This document shows positions 1 through 5,847 of a stretch of DNA of 5,847 nt, piece by piece; position 1 is the stretch's first letter; each line of letters begins with the position of its first letter. A model generated the notes under the pieces. That model had not been told where the DNA came from. It searched no databases and saw only the letters and a list, made by a program, of their open reading frames with translations. The translations under genes were made by a program, and so were the position numbers. The DNA comes from Caldifarciminota bacterium (lineage in GTDB: Bacteria > Hydrothermota > Hydrothermia > S141-80), in NCBI GenBank assembly GCA_015490255.1, contig WFYF01000338.1, positions 1 to 5,847 on the forward strand, given 5' to 3'.

Positions 1-900
1 TCCCAGAACCGCAGGCTCCGGAATATGGTGAGCCGGGGTGGTGCGTTCGCCCGTCTTGCGCGGCGGTTTGTGGCCGGAGAGGACGAAGAGGAGGCCCTGG
101 CGGTGGTTCGCGCCCTCAACGAACGCGGCTTCGCCGTAACCCTAGATTTTCTCGGTGAAAACACCACGAATCTGGAAGAGGCCCGGCGCGCCCAGAAGGA
201 ATATCTCCGCCTCCTGGACTTCATTGAGGAAAACGACCTGAACGCCAACATCTCCGTCAAACTCACCCAGCTCGGGCTGGACCTCGGCACGGACGTGGCC
301 CTCAACAACGTCCTCACGCTGGTGGAGACCGCCCACCGAAAGAACAACGAGGTGGAAATTGACATGGAGGCCAGCCCCTATGTGGAAGACACCCTGGCCA
401 TCTATGAGACCCTTCAGTCCCGCTTCCACAACGTGGGCATCGCTCTCCAGGCCTATCTCTTTCGCACCCCTTCCGACGTGGAACGTCTGATGCCCCTGGC
501 TCCCAAAATCCGCCTGGTGAAAGGCGCATACAAAGAACCCCCGGAGATCGCCCACACCCGCCGGAAAGACATCCGGGAGGCCTTTCAGCGCCTTCTGGAC
601 CACCTCCTTTCCCGGGAAGCGGCCTCCCGGGGGGTGCGGGTGGCCATCGCCACCCACGACGACGTCCTGGTGGACTATGCCCTGGCCCGGGTTCAGCGCG
701 AACGCCTTTCCCCGTCTTCCTACGAATTTCAGTTTCTCTACGGGGTCCGGCGGGAGCTTCAGGATCGCCTCCTGGCCCGGGGGGAACCGGTCCGGCTCTA
801 TGTGCCTTTCGGCACCCACTGGTATCCCTACCTCATGCGCCGGCTGGCGGAAAAACCCTCCAACCTGATGCTCATCCTCACAAGCCTGGTGAAGGGATGA
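1..900 (+). CDS. Proline dehydrogenase, monofunctional (5' partial)
   Basis: FAD-dependent enzyme that oxidises L-proline to 1-pyrroline-5-carboxylate, the first step of proline breakdown to glutamate; in bacteria it usually passes electrons to the membrane quinone pool. The frame is open from base 1, so the ATG at 25 is probably not the start: family alignment from memory to the 307-residue Thermus enzyme has about 16 residues before this Met, and only 8 codons of them fit in the window. Numbering from that Met, visible TIM-barrel signatures are KLTQLG (79-84), EIDME (111-115), LQAYLFRT (141-148), RLVKGAY (163-169), ATHD (209-212) and EFQFLYG (234-240). The C-terminal helix WYPYLMRR (266-273) carries the Arg-Arg pair (272/273) that holds the proline carboxylate, and Tyr259 matches the conserved active-site Tyr. 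There is no fused P5C dehydrogenase domain: the protein ends 18 residues after the Arg pair, as Thermus ProDH does. The stop overlaps the obg start. A P5C dehydrogenase gene could lie upstream, outside the window. Confidence 0.94.
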   Translation, partial: SQNRRLRNMVSRGGAFARLARRFVAGEDEEEALAVVRALNERGFAVTLDFLGENTTNLEEARRAQKEYLRLLDFIEENDLNANISVKLTQLGLDLGTDVALNNVLTLVETAHRKNNEVEIDMEASPYVEDTLAIYETLQSRFHNVGIALQAYLFRTPSDVERLMPLAPKIRLVKGAYKEPPEIAHTRRKDIREAFQRLLDHLLSREAASRGVRVAIATHDDVLVDYALARVQRERLSPSSYEFQFLYGVRRELQDRLLARGEPVRLYVPFGTHWYPYLMRRLAEKPSNLMLILTSLVKG

Positions 901-1946
901 AAAAGCACACCTTTGTGGACGTGGTGACCATCCGGGTTCGGGCAGGGGATGGGGGAAAGGGGATGGTGCATTTCCTGCGAGAGAAATTCCGTCCCCGCGG
1001 CGGTCCGGACGGGGGGGACGGCGGAGACGGCGGAGACGTGTATCTGGTGGGAGACCCCGGGCTCAAAACCCTGCTGGATTTTCGCTATAAGCGGGAGTTT
1101 CACGCCGAGGACGGTCGGCCCGGTGGCACCAACCGGAGGAAAGGGCGTTCCGGAAAGGACCTGGAGATCCGTGTGCCCCTGGGCACGGTGGTGTATGATG
1201 ATCTCACCGGGGAGAAACTGGGAGAGATCGTCAAACCCGGAGACCGGCTCCAGGTGGCCCGGGGAGGACGGGGAGGCAGGGGCAACGCCCGGTTCGCCAC
1301 CGCCACCCGCCAGGCCCCCCGCATCGCCGAGCCCGGAGAACCCGGCGAGGAGCGGATTCTCCGGCTGGAACTCAAGCTGCTGGCCGACGTGGCCCTGGTG
1401 GGATTGCCCAATGCAGGAAAGACCACCCTCCTTCGCGCTCTCACCGGCAGCGAGGCCCGGGTGGCGGACTATCCCTTCACCACCCGGATTCCCAACCTCG
1501 GGGAAGCCCGGTTTGCCTGGGGCCAACGCCTCACCGTGGTGGATGTGCCGGGCCTGATTCGGGGCGCGCACCGGGGAAAGGGGATGGGACTCGCCTTCCT
1601 GCGCCACATTGAGCGCACCCGCCTTCTCCTGTTTGTGCTGGACCTTACGGGGGACCCTGCGGTGGACTTCCTCACCCTTGAAGAGGAACTCCGCCGGTAT
1701 GACCCTTCCATCCTGGAACGCCCCCGATGGGTGGTGCTGAACAAGGTGGACCAGGTGGATGACGAAACCGTCCGCACCTGGGTTCAACAGTTTTCGTCCA
1801 TGGGGCTTCCGGCGTTTGTGATCTCCGCCCGCTATCATCAGGGGCTTGAGAAACTCAAGGAGGCGCTGCACCAATGGCTACAAGAAAACGCAAATCCTCC
1901 CGAAAGCCCTCTGCCGCATCAGAAAGCAACCTCACCCAGGCCCTGA
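897..1946 (+). CDS. obg: Obg-family GTPase, ribosome assembly
   Basis: Essential GTPase (also called obgE, cgtA) that binds the 50S subunit late in assembly and links it to GTP/ppGpp state; cytoplasmic and ribosome-associated. The 349 residues show the Obg fold at 1-160, with glycine-rich runs including three GGD units (39-47) and GGRGGRGN (123-130). The G domain follows: G1 GLPNAGKT (169-176), G2 PFTT (193-196), G3 DVPG (216-219), the family mark FLRHIERTR (234-242), G4 NKVD (282-285) and G5 SAR (310-312). The start gives the expected N-terminus (FVDVV then a glycine-rich stretch); its ATG overlaps the previous stop as ATGA, and the only purine-rich tract (GAAGGG) touches the ATG, so expression probably relies on translational coupling. 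There is no C-terminal OCT domain; after the G domain comes a short Pro/Ser-rich tail. Oddities: Walker A ends GKT where GKS is usual, and switch II reads LIRGAHRGKG where LIEGA is the family norm. Confidence 0.97.
   Translation: MKKHTFVDVVTIRVRAGDGGKGMVHFLREKFRPRGGPDGGDGGDGGDVYLVGDPGLKTLLDFRYKREFHAEDGRPGGTNRRKGRSGKDLEIRVPLGTVVYDDLTGEKLGEIVKPGDRLQVARGGRGGRGNARFATATRQAPRIAEPGEPGEERILRLELKLLADVALVGLPNAGKTTLLRALTGSEARVADYPFTTRIPNLGEARFAWGQRLTVVDVPGLIRGAHRGKGMGLAFLRHIERTRLLLFVLDLTGDPAVDFLTLEEELRRYDPSILERPRWVVLNKVDQVDDETVRTWVQQFSSMGLPAFVISARYHQGLEKLKEALHQWLQENANPPESPLPHQKATSPRP
1857..1863 (+). promoter_or_regulatory. Strong Shine-Dalgarno site inside obg, for the HEAT gene
   Basis: AAGGAGG, a near-perfect anti-16S match, ends 10 nt before the ATG at 1874. 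It lies within the end of the obg coding sequence. The first 20 nt after the site's start codon are only 40% GC (8 of 20) in an otherwise GC-rich region, as often seen at real translation starts. Together these decide the start of the HEAT-repeat gene and so the 73-nt overlap with obg. Confidence 0.8.
1874..1946 (+). other. Dual-coding overlap of obg and HEAT gene
   Basis: The same 73 nt encode the last 23 residues of Obg (327-349), part of residue 326 and the stop, and the first 24 residues of the HEAT protein, in different frames on the same strand. In Obg this is the non-conserved Pro/Ser-rich tail after the G domain; in the HEAT protein it is the basic Ser/Lys-rich leader. Neither conserved fold is affected, so the overlap probably arose by extension of a tail or leader. 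Confidence 0.75.
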
Positions 1947-2398
1947 AAGACCAGCTCCGATCCCGGGATCTGAAGGAGCGGTTCGCGGCCATTGAGGAAC
2001 TTGCCCGAATGGGGCTGGTGGAGGAGCTTCTGGACGTGCTCCACAGCGAGAGCTGGTATACGCGGGAAAAAGCCGCAGAAGCCCTGGTCCAGCTGGGAGA
2101 GCAGGTGGAAGAAAAGGTGGTGCCCTTCCTGGATGAAGGCTACTGGTATACCCGGGCCATGGCCCTCCGGATCCTGGGGAAAGTGGGCAGGCCGGAACGC
2201 CTGACCCTTCTTGTGCGCCACCTCTCGGAACGCAACCAGGCGGTCCGGCGGGAGGCCGCCCTGGCCGTGGTGGCCCTGCTGGAACGGTTTCCCGATATCC
2301 GGAATGAACTCTCCTCCACCGATCGGCAGGCGGTGGAACGGATCCTCGCCGAGCACAAAGAGGTGGAAGCCCTCCAGAATTTCCGGAACACCGGCTGA
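1874..2398 (+). CDS. Small HEAT-repeat protein, function unknown
   Basis: I do not recognise a named family. The 174-residue product opens with a basic, Ser-rich stretch (about 1-20, with KRK and RK clusters) that looks disordered. It continues as four helical repeats of about 28-31 residues (roughly 28-57, 58-87, 88-117, 118-149), the pattern of HEAT or PBS-lyase-type HEAT repeats. Repeats two and three are the clearest, both having WYTR (61-64 and 91-94) followed by an Ala/Leu-rich helix and a Gly turn. A charged helix (150-170) ends the protein. No signal peptide, membrane segment, metal site or catalytic motif is visible, so a cytoplasmic protein- or RNA-binding scaffold is most likely (inference). 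The start is fixed by the AAGGAGG site; it overlaps the end of obg by 73 nt in another frame, and lpxB begins 5 nt after its stop, so all three are probably co-translated. The position next to obg suggests, but does not show, a link to ribosome assembly. Confidence 0.83.
   Translation: MATRKRKSSRKPSAASESNLTQALKDQLRSRDLKERFAAIEELARMGLVEELLDVLHSESWYTREKAAEALVQLGEQVEEKVVPFLDEGYWYTRAMALRILGKVGRPERLTLLVRHLSERNQAVRREAALAVVALLERFPDIRNELSSTDRQAVERILAEHKEVEALQNFRNTG
2045..2224 (+). repeat. 90-bp internal tandem repeat encoding two HEAT units
   Basis: Two consecutive 90-bp coding units. The tracts encoding WYTR at 2054-2065 and 2144-2155 differ at a single third-codon base (ACG versus ACC) and lie exactly 90 bp, or 30 residues, apart. 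Outside this core the units have diverged in DNA but keep the Ala/Leu helix pattern, so this reads as an old intragenic duplication rather than an unstable repeat. Confidence 0.6.
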
Positions 2399-2403
2399 AG
2401 CTC

Positions 2404-3555
2404 ATGCCCCCCCGGATTCTGATCTCGGCGGGAGAACCCTCGGGGGATCTCCATGCGGCACACCTCGTGCGTGCCCTCCGGGACCGTGTCCCGGAAGCCG
2501 AGTTTTTCGGTTTCGGGGGAGAAGCCCTGGCCCGGGAGGGGGTGGAGCTCCTTTTCCGGTATGAGGACCTGAGCGTCGTGGGAATCCAGGAAGCCCTGTC
2601 CACCGTTCCGAGGTTTTACGGCATGGTCCGTACCCTTCTTCGGGAAGCCCGGCGCCGGCAAGCCCGTCTGGCCATCCTGGTGGACTATCCCGGGTTCCAC
2701 CTGCAGTTTGCCCGCCATCTGAAGAGAATCGGCGTGCGGGTGGTGGATTACATCGCCCCTCAGGTGTGGGCGTGGGGGTTCTGGCGGATCCACCTGGTGC
2801 GCAAGCACTTTGATGCCGTGATGGTGATCCTGCCCTTTGAGGAAACGCTCTTTCGTCGCTACGGTGTGCCCGCCCACTATGTGGGTCATCCCCTTCTGGA
2901 AGAGATCCCCGCCCATCCGGAAAGGCTTGCGCTGCCGGAAGGTTCTCCAGTATTCGCCTTCCTTCCGGGCTCCCGCACCCAGGAAATCCGCCGGCATCTT
3001 CCCCGGATGGTGGCCCTCCACCGGGTTCTGGCCCGCCGTTTTCCGGACGCGGTGTTTGTGTACTCTCTGTTAGACGGCCGGAAATCCCCGCTGCTGGAAG
3101 GCCTTCCGGGACGGATCGTCACGGTGGAAGGCCAGGCCCAGCGGTGCATCCAGAGCGCGGACTATGTGGTCGTGGCCTCCGGAACCGCCAGCCTGGAAGC
3201 CGGCCTGCTGGAACGCCCGGCCACGGTGATGTATATGCTTTCGGAACTGACCTGGCACCTGGCCCGCCGTCTCTCCCGGGTGCGTCACGCCAGTCTGGTG
3301 AATCTCCTGCTGGATGAAACCGTATATCCGGAGTATATCCAGCGCTGGCCCGTGGAGAAGGTGGCCCGAGAGATTGAAGCCCGGCTTCAACCTGACCGCC
3401 GGGCAGAGATCGTGGCGAAGCTCCGGAAACTCCGGAGTCTGCTGGACCCCTCCCGGAAAGCCTCTCAGGAGGCAGCAGCCCGGATCCAGGAACTGCTTCA
3501 ACAACCGCCCCCGGGGCCTGCCTATCCCTTCGCCCCTTTCCCCGAAATTGCCTGA
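2404..3555 (+). CDS. lpxB: Lipid-A-disaccharide synthase
   Basis: GT19 glycosyltransferase that joins lipid X to UDP-2,3-diacylglucosamine to form the lipid A disaccharide, acting at the cytoplasmic face of the inner membrane. At 383 residues it is the family's usual length (E. coli 382). Signatures in order: SAGEPSGDLHA (8-18), VDYPGF (93-98), APQVWAWG (118-125), PFEETLF (144-150), YVGHPL (159-164), LPGSR (187-191) and the nucleotide-sugar-site motif ASGTASLEAGL (258-268). The start gives the standard N-terminus (ILISAGEPSGD); no good Shine-Dalgarno site precedes it, so coupling to the HEAT gene 5 nt upstream is likely. One oddity is the usually well-conserved PN-L-AG-R-V-PELLQ-type loop, which reads VNLLLDETVYPEYIQ (299-313): the Asn and the PE/Q end are kept, the Pro and the AGR core are not. 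The tail (367-383) is Pro-rich. The usual partners lpxA, lpxD and fabZ are not in the window. Confidence 0.96.
   Translation: MPPRILISAGEPSGDLHAAHLVRALRDRVPEAEFFGFGGEALAREGVELLFRYEDLSVVGIQEALSTVPRFYGMVRTLLREARRRQARLAILVDYPGFHLQFARHLKRIGVRVVDYIAPQVWAWGFWRIHLVRKHFDAVMVILPFEETLFRRYGVPAHYVGHPLLEEIPAHPERLALPEGSPVFAFLPGSRTQEIRRHLPRMVALHRVLARRFPDAVFVYSLLDGRKSPLLEGLPGRIVTVEGQAQRCIQSADYVVVASGTASLEAGLLERPATVMYMLSELTWHLARRLSRVRHASLVNLLLDETVYPEYIQRWPVEKVAREIEARLQPDRRAEIVAKLRKLRSLLDPSRKASQEAAARIQELLQQPPPGPAYPFAPFPEIA
3522..3555. other. Convergent 3' overlap of lpxB and the transporter gene
   Basis: The stop of lpxB (TGA, 3553-3555) lies inside the transporter gene on the other strand, and the transporter stop (TAG on the minus strand, 3524-3522) lies inside lpxB, giving a 34-nt tail-to-tail overlap. 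No stem-loop plus T-run terminator is visible here on either strand, so the two transcripts probably extend into each other's coding regions. Confidence 0.85.
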
Positions 3556-4721
3556 AGGGCGGTCAGAATCCGCGCTCCGTTGAGATCTCCCCACACGTTC
3601 ACCGCCGTACGGAGCATGTCCAGAAAGCGGTCCACACTCACAATGAGGGCGATCCCCTCAAGGGGAAGCCCCACGGATGAAAGCACCAGGGTCATCATCA
3701 CAAGACCGGCCGACGGCACAGCCGCCGCACCGATGGACGCCAGTGTCGCGGTGAGGAAAATCAGGAGCAACTGCGAGAAGCCCAGGGAAACCCCATAGGC
3801 GTTGGCAATGAAGACGGCGGCCACAGCTTCATACAGGGCGGTACCGTCCATGTTGATAGTCGCTCCCAGAGGCAGGACAAACCGGGCCACCCGGGGGGCC
3901 ACCCCCGCCCGCTGGGCCACCTCCAGGCTCACCGGGAGGGTGGCGGCACTGGAGGCTGTGGAAAAGGCAAGCAGAAGGGCCTCCCGAACGCGGAGGAAAA
4001 ATTTCAGAGGGTTATAGCGCCCCACCAGCCTGGCCAGCAGGGGAAGGGTGATGCCAGCATGGATCAGCAGACCCAGAACCACAGTGACCACATACCCGAA
4101 AAGGTCCCGAAAGACGCTGAACCCCTCCCGGGCCACGAGGGACGCCACCAGGGCGAACACCCCCACCGGGGTGAGGGCCACCACCAGGTGCACCAGACGC
4201 ATCAGGGCCTGGAACAGCGCTTCCATGGGAGAAAGAAGGCTATCCCGATGAGCCGGGGCCAGTCCCTGGGTCACCCCTCCAAGAAGCAGCGCAAACAGAA
4301 TGATCTGCAGCGCGTTCCCTTCCACAAGGCTCTGAAAGATGTTGGCAGGAATCATGGAGAGAAGAATTCCAGACAGGGTCTGCGCAGGCAGATCGGGGGC
4401 CTGCCCCTGGAGGGCGTGGGAAGTTCCGGGCTGAAGGAGGGTAACCAGCACCAGACCGGTGGACACCGCCAGGGCGGTGGAAGAGAGGTAATACAGGAAC
4501 GCAAACCCTCCCAGGCGACGAAGTCCTCCCCTGCCCACCGGTGCCGCCACAGCAACAAACACCGCCGTGAACACCAGAGGCACCACCACCATCTTCAAAA
4601 GCCGGAGAAACACCTCCCCCACAAGGGCAATGCTGCGGGCGGCCTCGGGGAATCCATACCCGAATCCCACACCCAGCACGATGCCGAGGAGAGTCAGGTT
4701 TTCCAGGCTCCACCAGCGCAT
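3522..4721 (-). CDS. SLC1-family acidic amino-acid/cation symporter
   Basis: Dicarboxylate/amino acid:cation symporter (DAACS, GltPh/GltP/EAAT type) that imports glutamate or aspartate with Na+ or H+ through the inner membrane; 399 residues with the usual eight membrane helices and two re-entrant hairpins. Visible landmarks: TM2 VFLRLLKMVVVPLVF (37-51), TM4 region NALQIILFALLLG (136-148), HP1 STASSAATLP (254-263), TM7 GATINMDGTALYE (286-298), HP2 AAAVPSAG (332-339) and TM8 DRFLDMLRTAVN (364-375). In TM8, Asp368, Arg371, Thr372 and Asn375 line up with GltPh Asp394, Arg397, Thr398 and Asn401, and Asp379 with the sodium ligand Asp405. Asp368 favours an amino acid over the C4-dicarboxylates of DctA, which has Ser there; Arg371 favours an acidic side chain; Asp379 hints at Na+ coupling. 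These substrate and ion calls are inference. The ATG follows the mutL stop by one base, with GGGAG 8 nt upstream. A gltP or gltT symbol would fit but cannot be fixed. Confidence 0.95.
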   Translation of the reverse strand: MRWWSLENLTLLGIVLGVGFGYGFPEAARSIALVGEVFLRLLKMVVVPLVFTAVFVAVAAPVGRGGLRRLGGFAFLYYLSSTALAVSTGLVLVTLLQPGTSHALQGQAPDLPAQTLSGILLSMIPANIFQSLVEGNALQIILFALLLGGVTQGLAPAHRDSLLSPMEALFQALMRLVHLVVALTPVGVFALVASLVAREGFSVFRDLFGYVVTVVLGLLIHAGITLPLLARLVGRYNPLKFFLRVREALLLAFSTASSAATLPVSLEVAQRAGVAPRVARFVLPLGATINMDGTALYEAVAAVFIANAYGVSLGFSQLLLIFLTATLASIGAAAVPSAGLVMMTLVLSSVGLPLEGIALIVSVDRFLDMLRTAVNVWGDLNGARILTALQAISGKGAKG

Positions 4722-4722
4722 C

Positions 4723-5847
4723 TCAGGTTCTCCCGAACCGTTCGTCCAGCTCCTGCCGGGAAATCCGCCAGATCACCGGCCTTCCGTGGGGACAGAAGTG
4801 CGGCACCTCGCAGGCCAGAAGATCCCGCAGGAGGCGACGGGCCTCTTCAGGCTGGATGGGCTCCCCGGCCCGGATGGCTGCTTTGCACGCAAGGGTCTTC
4901 AACAGACGGTCCGTACGGGTCCAGCCTCCTTCCTGCTCCACTTCTTCCAGAAACCCACGCAACGTTTCCCGATCCGCTCCCTCAAGAAAAGCGGGCAGGG
5001 CATCCACCACGATCTTTCCCGGACCGAAGTTCCGGAAGCGAAATCCCGCTTCTTCCAGGGTCTTACGGTGTTCCTCCATCCGGGCGGCGAGGTGGGGAGG
5101 CAGGTGCAGAATCATGGGGAACAGAAGGGGCCGGGCAGCAGGTGGCTCCCGGAGGAGTCTTTCATACAGCACCCGCTCATGGGCCGCGTGCTGATCCATC
5201 ACCCAGAGTTCCCCGTCCCGCTCAAACACGAGATAGGTTCCGAACACCTGAAGGAAAGAAAACGACTCCGTCTTTGAGGTCCAGAGGGAAGGCAGGGCCT
5301 CCCGCACCTCCCCGGAAACCGGTGGGGGGCCTTCCCAGGGCAGGTGATCCGGAGGGCTCTCTTCATCCAGATGGTTTCCGCCCTCCGAAAGATTCTGAAG
5401 CTCGCGAAACAGCAGTCCCCGGAGATTCAGGTCGCGTGCGAACCGGACTTCCCGCTTCTGCGGGTGGACGTGAAAATCCACCCTCCGGGGATCCACCGTG
5501 AGATAGATCAGAAACCGGGGATGACGGCCCGGCGGCAATCGCAGGGCCTGATAAACGGCCGACCGGAGACCTTCATCCCGGATGGGACGGCCGTTCAGGA
5601 AAATCCACTGTTCAGGACGGGAGGGGCTTGTGTGCTCCGCCGGGGACACCCACATTCGCACCTCCACTCCATCCGCCTCCAGCGCCACAGACTTCATGGT
5701 GTCCAGCACATCTGGACCCAGCAGGTCTTGAAGGCGAGCCACGAGATCTTCCCGGGCGGGGAAATCCAGCAGCACGTTTTCACCCTCCCGAACCCGGAAG
5801 GCCACCCCGGGATGGCACAGCGCATAGGCCGTGACCTCTTCCAGCAC
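4723..5847 (-). CDS. mutL: DNA mismatch repair protein MutL, endonuclease type (5' partial)
   Basis: Mismatch-repair ATPase and nicking endonuclease that acts after MutS. The gene runs off the right edge: the 374 visible codons start (GTG, really an internal Val) after the GHKL ATPase core, so about 170-180 N-terminal residues are missing. Numbering from the edge, the transducer domain shows FLNGRPIRD (83-91) and VDFHVHPQKREVRF (123-136). A short linker (about 150-195) follows, then the dimerisation/endonuclease domain with DQHA-x2-E-x4-E complete at 218-229 (Asp218, His220, Glu224, Glu229), ACKAAIRAGE (320-329), CPHGRP (352-357) and the terminal FGR (371-373). These are the metal-binding and nicking motifs of Bacillus- and PMS2-type MutL, which E. 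coli MutL lacks, so repair here probably does not depend on MutH (known of the family, inferred for this organism). The terminus matches the family, so the 3' end is intact. The stop lies one base before the transporter start. Confidence 0.97.
   Translation of the reverse strand: MLEEVTAYALCHPGVAFRVREGENVLLDFPAREDLVARLQDLLGPDVLDTMKSVALEADGVEVRMWVSPAEHTSPSRPEQWIFLNGRPIRDEGLRSAVYQALRLPPGRHPRFLIYLTVDPRRVDFHVHPQKREVRFARDLNLRGLLFRELQNLSEGGNHLDEESPPDHLPWEGPPPVSGEVREALPSLWTSKTESFSFLQVFGTYLVFERDGELWVMDQHAAHERVLYERLLREPPAARPLLFPMILHLPPHLAARMEEHRKTLEEAGFRFRNFGPGKIVVDALPAFLEGADRETLRGFLEEVEQEGGWTRTDRLLKTLACKAAIRAGEPIQPEEARRLLRDLLACEVPHFCPHGRPVIWRISRQELDERFGRT
4730..4734 (-). promoter_or_regulatory. Ribosome binding site of the transporter gene, within mutL
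   Basis: Reading the minus strand, GGGAG is followed by 8 nt and then the ATG whose first base is 4721. The site overlaps the last mutL codons, and the mutL stop and this start are separated by a single base (TGA-G-ATG), which implies translational coupling of the two genes. Confidence 0.65.

Noticed and set aside
142..819. Open frame of 225 codons antisense to proline dehydrogenase
   Set aside because: Composition and lack of motifs mark it as a shadow of the ProDH codons.
25..900. ATG at 25 as the true start of proline dehydrogenase
   Set aside because: The frame is open to base 1, no Shine-Dalgarno site precedes the ATG, and the family has further N-terminal residues, so the gene is better treated as cut by the window edge.
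1011..1037. Three 9-bp GGD-coding units including a run of seven G, a possible slippage or phase-variation site in obg
   Set aside because: The GGD-GGD-GGD segment is a conserved feature of the Obg glycine-rich domain (E. coli has much the same), and obg is usually essential, so switching is implausible.
828..1874. Open frame of 348 codons on the minus strand covering nearly all of obg
   Set aside because: Its translation is low-complexity Gly/His/Pro-rich sequence mirroring obg, with no domain; the sense frame is a certain Obg protein.
1932..3021. Two overlapping minus-strand frames (1932-2603 and 2140-3021) antisense to the HEAT gene and lpxB
   Set aside because: Arg/Pro/Ser-rich or mixed translations without motifs, opposite confidently identified genes.
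3421..3437. Perfect 7-bp inverted repeat (CTCCGGA, 3-nt loop, TCCGGAG) and a further 5-bp stem at 3460-3473 near the end of lpxB, possible terminator
   Set aside because: Both lie inside the lpxB coding sequence; the first comes from repeated Leu-Arg codons, and neither is followed by a T-run.
4059..5501. Open frame of 480 codons on the plus strand, antisense to the transporter and mutL
   Set aside because: It is rich in His, Gln, Pro, Gly and Arg with no recognisable fold, crosses the junction of two well-identified minus-strand genes, and is the expected shadow of GC-rich codon use.

Overview
The window is a gene-dense, GC-rich (roughly 60% or more) piece of a diderm bacterial chromosome with almost no non-coding DNA. 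The lpxB gene (lipid A synthesis) points to a bacterium with a lipopolysaccharide outer membrane. The proline dehydrogenase resembles the monofunctional Thermus type, but Thermus makes no lipid A, so I do not assign the window to Thermus or to any phylum. The tight packing and the Arg/Glu-rich proteins would fit a thermophile or a streamlined genome, but that is inference.

Layout, plus strand (1-3555): four genes in one direction. The first is proline dehydrogenase, whose 5' end lies outside the window. It is followed by obg (ribosome-assembly GTPase), a small HEAT-repeat protein of unknown role, and lpxB (lipid A disaccharide synthase). The junctions are a 4-nt ATGA overlap, a 73-nt overlap and a 5-nt gap. 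This looks like one transcript with translational coupling, although its promoter is not in the window.

Layout, minus strand (5847-3522): the C-terminal two thirds of mutL (mismatch repair, endonuclease-type), whose N-terminal ATPase half lies beyond position 5847. One nucleotide later comes an SLC1-family acidic amino-acid/cation symporter. The two transcription units meet tail to tail, and the last 34 nt of lpxB and of the transporter gene overlap on opposite strands.

Functionally this is mostly housekeeping: proline catabolism, ribosome biogenesis, outer-membrane lipid synthesis, DNA repair and amino-acid uptake. I found no RNA gene, CRISPR array, insertion sequence, integrase, attachment site or convincing terminator, and no intergenic stretch longer than 5 nt. 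The points most worth a second look are the uncharacterised HEAT protein between obg and lpxB, the 73-nt dual-coding obg/HEAT overlap, the unusual residues in the Obg switch II and in a conserved LpxB loop, and the convergent lpxB/transporter overlap. I see no strong evidence for a wholly new multi-gene system.
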